DNA of 7,019 nucleotides. It comes from Spirochaetaceae bacterium. GTDB lineage: Bacteria; Spirochaetota; Spirochaetia; Treponematales; Breznakiellaceae. Positions 5,179 to 7,019 of the stretch are shown piece by piece. Made by a program: the position numbers and the translations under genes. The stretch lies in contig JAITKD010000138.1 in the NCBI GenBank assembly GCA_031278575.1, positions 1 through 7,019 of the forward strand. The letters run 5' to 3'. How positions within the stretch are numbered: position 1 is the stretch's first letter; each line of letters starts with the position of its first letter. Below the pieces are notes generated by a model that saw only the letters and a program-made list of their open reading frames with translations, was not told the DNA's origin and searched no databases.

Positions 5179-5213
5179 ACGGTTTCTTACGGTTTCTTAC
5201 GGTTTCTTACGGT
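5179..5213. repeat. Tandem 10-bp repeat (ACGGTTTCTT x3)
   Basis: Three perfect head-to-tail copies of ACGGTTTCTT occupy 5179-5188, 5189-5198 and 5199-5208, followed by a partial fourth (ACGGT, 5209-5213). Looser echoes (ATCGGTTTCATACTGTTT) occur just upstream at about 5148-5165. A 10-bp period places every copy on the same face of the helix, as in iterons or multi-site operators. It lies about 180 bp before the lipoprotein start. Slippage-generated repeat is the plain alternative. Confidence 0.7.
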
Positions 5214-5221
5214 ATCGTCCC

Positions 5222-5234
5222 GGGGTCTGACCCC
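5222..5234. repeat. 13-bp palindrome GGGGTC-T-GACCCC
   Basis: This perfect 6-1-6 palindrome shares its first eight bases, GGGGTCTG, with the 14-bp inverted repeat at 3043-3076. Two related words in the two non-coding regions of a 7-kb window suggest a dispersed REP-like family in this genome. Confidence 0.65.
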
Positions 5235-5354
5235 ATGAGGGGGAATACGGCGTTTACGGAAACAAACGTGCCGGGCCACGGGCCTCCGGGACAGCAAACC
5301 GAATTTTCGTATCAAAACTATGATAAATCACTGGATTTTTTCTATTAATTATAG

Positions 5355-5360
5355 TATACT
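5355..5360 (+). promoter_or_regulatory. Probable -10 box of the lipoprotein/OMP unit
   Basis: TATACT lies 34 bases before the lipoprotein ATG in a sharply AT-rich stretch (5335-5360). The overlapping TATAGT at 5350-5355 is an alternative. The best -35 position (CTGGAT at 5331-5336, 18-bp spacing) is a poor match, so either the promoter relies on an activator or the -35 is degenerate. Confidence 0.45.
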
Positions 5361-5379
5361 CGATTTGTATCGTATTACC

Positions 5380-5387
5380 GGAGAAGG
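5380..5387 (+). promoter_or_regulatory. Ribosome binding site of the lipoprotein gene
   Basis: GGAGAAGG lies 7 bases before the ATG at 5395 and fixes that start. Confidence 0.8.
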
Positions 5388-5394
5388 ATAAACC

Positions 5395-6126
5395 ATGAAG
5401 CGTACAAAAATAGGCCGTAACGTTCTTATTTTATTCGGAGGGGGGCTGTTTTGTATGGCCCTCCTGGGTTCCTGCGATGCGATAACCGGGTTTTTTTCCA
5501 CGTCCTGGGGGTCAAACCTTGAACGGGATCTGGGGCGGCTCCTCCCCAAAATAACCGCTAAAAACGCCGCGGATCTCGCCAATGATACCGCCGGGGATCC
5601 CAAAAGGGCCAAGTTGGTGGCGGAGAAAATTCTGGAAGCCCTGAAAAACACGACCGATCCCGCCGAAAAGGCGGCGCTGTTGAATGCGGGTTTAATCGCC
5701 GCCAATAACGCGTCTAATCTTATCACGGTTATGATGCGCAATATCGATGCCTTTTCAAATTCCACGGGGAACGTCGAGACGGTCCTGGAGAAGGTCCAGG
5801 CCGCCGGGGATGTTACGGCAAATGCCGATATTATTTCCGGCCTTCTTACCGCCTCCGGCGCGGATACGGATTCCACGCTTCTCGCGGGGGCTTCCCAGGA
5901 TAATTTGGCGCTGGCCGCGATTACCCTGCTCCTGGCCGATGCCCAGGAACAGGATTATGAGACCGCCGCCGATCAAAAAGACTATCTGGATGAATTCGAG
6001 GCAAAAAAAGGCGACGCCTCGCAGTTAACGGATAAGCAAAAGGGGGCCATTGTCCTCGGCGTCGCGGCGGGGAAAAAAGACGGCGTCCTCAAGGATGTGC
6101 TGGACGATCTCAAATTAACCGGTTGA
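5395..6126 (+). CDS. Alanine-rich helical lipoprotein of unknown function
   Basis: This 243-residue protein starts with a basic segment (MKRTKIGR) and a hydrophobic stretch (about 10-24) ending in LLGSC, making Cys27 the probable lipidation site. The mature part (28-243) is rich in Ala, Asp, Leu, Lys and Asn, with heptad-like amphipathic stretches at about 44-110, and is predicted largely helical with no cysteines, no catalytic motif and no internal repeat that I can define. The C-terminal third is strongly charged (DQKDYLDEFEAKKGD, then KKDGVLKDVLDDLKL). I do not recognise a named family; it resembles the uncharacterised lipoproteins found beside outer-membrane barrel genes in treponemes. 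The barrel gene follows 48 bp later with its own ribosome binding site, so the two are probably cotranscribed, and an accessory or chaperone role for the barrel is an inference. It lies in the periplasm, anchored to inner or outer membrane. Confidence 0.88.
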   Translation: MKRTKIGRNVLILFGGGLFCMALLGSCDAITGFFSTSWGSNLERDLGRLLPKITAKNAADLANDTAGDPKRAKLVAEKILEALKNTTDPAEKAALLNAGLIAANNASNLITVMMRNIDAFSNSTGNVETVLEKVQAAGDVTANADIISGLLTASGADTDSTLLAGASQDNLALAAITLLLADAQEQDYETAADQKDYLDEFEAKKGDASQLTDKQKGAIVLGVAAGKKDGVLKDVLDDLKLTG

Positions 6127-6163
6127 GGCGGTTTTAACCCGGATCTTACAAAATTTTTATAAT

Positions 6164-6168
6164 AAGGA
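6164..6168 (+). promoter_or_regulatory. Ribosome binding site of the outer-membrane protein gene
   Basis: AAGGA ends 6 bases before the ATG at 6175, inside the 48-bp gap after the lipoprotein stop. No promoter or terminator is evident in the gap, which supports one transcript for both genes. Confidence 0.75.
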
Positions 6169-6174
6169 ATTATT

Positions 6175-7019
6175 ATGAACCGTTTCCAATATTTTATTAT
6201 CTTCTTGTTGATAGGTACGGGGGGAACTGTCCTATCCGGGTCGGGTCTTTATAATTCCGATCATGAACTCGCCCCCTTTACCGTCCCCTCCACCCGGAAT
6301 CTTGGCCTGGGCGGCCCCCACGTGGCCTATACGGACGATATAAACAGCCTGTTTATCAACCCCGCGGCATTCAAAAACATAAACGAACTCAGTGTCGCGG
6401 AGTTAAGTTTTGGGGTCTACGGGGACACCCTGGGTTTGGGGGAAGTTATTAATACTATTGGCGATACCTCAAAGCTGGTCAGTACCTTTTCTAAATTTAT
6501 CGATAAGTCTAATGGAAATATCCCCCTGGGTTTTGATTTTCGGGGCCCCGTTGCCTTTGGGAATATAAAGAACGGATGGGGATGGGGTGTTTTTGACCGG
6601 ATCTACGGGGGGGCCGCCGTAACGGGTAAAAACATCGAGGTCTGGGCCAACGCGGATTTGATGTTTGATCTGGGGTATTCCTTTCGGGTATTGGAAATAG
6701 GCATCCATACCCTGGATATGGGGGCCACGGGCAAGGTCTTCGGCAGGCTGGGGGTCAATTCAGGACAGATGTCCCTTTTTGATCTTGCCGATGGCGGCGA
6801 TATCCTTAAAAGCAGGATCAATTACGCTCCTTTTACCATCGGGGGTGGGCTGGATTTGGGCCTGCAATACCGATTGGTAAAAAATTTCACCGCGGCTTTG
6901 TCGGTAAATGACCTTTTTTCCCTGGGTTATGTCAGCTTTAATGATCTCAATTTAAATTCCTCCGGGGGTTCCGTACCTCCCGGTTATCTGGGGTATATAA
7001 AACCAAAGATTAACCTGGG
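6175..7019 (+). CDS. Outer-membrane beta-barrel protein, FadL/PorV-like (C-terminus outside window)
   Basis: The frame is open from the ATG at 6175 to the right edge, giving 281 codons of an incomplete gene. A signal peptide (MNRFQYFIIFLLIGTGGTVL, then SGSG) is followed by STRNLGLGGPHVAYTDDINS and LFINPAAF at about 39-66. The 'RxLGLGGxxVAxxDDxxxLxxNPA' pattern marks the N-terminus of FadL/PorV-type barrels and treponemal UPF0164/FadL-like proteins. After it come alternating Gly- and aromatic-rich strands with short turns (for example GWGWGVFDRIYGGAAV, and MFDLGYSFRVLEIGIHTL, then DMGATGKVFGRLGV), typical of barrel strands. FadL homologues carry hydrophobic compounds such as long-chain fatty acids across the outer membrane, while PorV relatives serve secretion, so the substrate is open. 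Codon use matches the window and the gene appears intact so far. It is probably cotranscribed with the preceding lipoprotein gene. Confidence 0.85.
   Translation, partial: MNRFQYFIIFLLIGTGGTVLSGSGLYNSDHELAPFTVPSTRNLGLGGPHVAYTDDINSLFINPAAFKNINELSVAELSFGVYGDTLGLGEVINTIGDTSKLVSTFSKFIDKSNGNIPLGFDFRGPVAFGNIKNGWGWGVFDRIYGGAAVTGKNIEVWANADLMFDLGYSFRVLEIGIHTLDMGATGKVFGRLGVNSGQMSLFDLADGGDILKSRINYAPFTIGGGLDLGLQYRLVKNFTAALSVNDLFSLGYVSFNDLNLNSSGGSVPPGYLGYIKPKINL

Larger units (their letters stand above)
4974..5394. other. Non-coding stretch with hairpins and tandem repeats
   Basis: After the toxin break the DNA turns abruptly GC-rich (to about 5100) and then AT-rich again. I find no gene with a credible start, ribosome binding site and protein-like product. 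What it holds is a small hairpin TTCCG/CGGAA at 5005-5020, an 8-bp stem at 5060-5089, three 10-bp tandem repeats at 5179-5208, a GGGGTC/GACCCC palindrome at 5222-5234, and the promoter and ribosome binding site of the lipoprotein gene at the right end. A minus-strand open stretch (4989-5186) contains some protein-like sequence but has no start site. Confidence 0.5.

Noticed and set aside
4986..5186. A minus-strand open stretch with a protein-like part (YETDIDDRMKGEELAEKAVRTF).
   Set aside because: There is no start codon with a ribosome binding site, and the second half turns into Pro-rich low-complexity sequence; at most it is a fragment, too weak to list as a gene.

Overview
The window suggests a host- or gut-associated spirochaete, most likely a Treponema-like organism of middling to high GC. 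The grounds are indirect: two lipoproteins with short, spirochaete-style lipoboxes (…LMSC and …LLGSC), a TPR-repeat lipoprotein, a TraB/PrgY-family membrane protein, and a lipoprotein followed by an outer-membrane beta-barrel protein of the FadL/PorV-like kind that is expanded in treponemes. There is no rRNA or other marker gene, so the assignment is an inference.

Layout. Bases 1-1343 (minus) hold a large single-pass membrane protein whose C-terminus lies beyond the left edge. A 75-bp AT-rich divergent region separates it from a 485-residue TPR lipoprotein (1419-2876, plus). A 307-bp spacer follows that is full of short palindromes and REP-like hairpins, then a 392-residue TraB/PrgY-family protein (3184-4362, plus). 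This is closed by a near-ideal bidirectional terminator with a 19-bp stem (4459-4499).

Bases 4500-5394 are a gene graveyard. They contain a possible C-terminal remnant of a convergent minus-strand gene, a run of five back-to-back hairpins (4599-4718), a good sigma-70-type promoter (4720-4747), and an IS-end-like imperfect inverted repeat (4766-4801). That repeat sits against the broken end of a MazE-type antitoxin, which still overlaps the start of a MazF/PemK toxin cut off after about 15-17 codons. Beyond the toxin break lies a GC-rich hairpin-bearing patch, three perfect 10-bp tandem repeats (5179-5208) and another GGGGTC/GACCCC palindrome.

Bases 5395-7019 look like an intact two-gene transcription unit: an alanine-rich helical lipoprotein (5395-6126) and, 48 bp later, an outer-membrane barrel protein (6175 to beyond the right edge). 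Both have clear ribosome binding sites. A shared job at the outer membrane, such as barrel and accessory lipoprotein, is plausible but unproven.

The most interesting stretch is 4599-4930. There an apparently intact promoter and an ordered hairpin array survive next to a toxin-antitoxin module that can no longer be translated as such.
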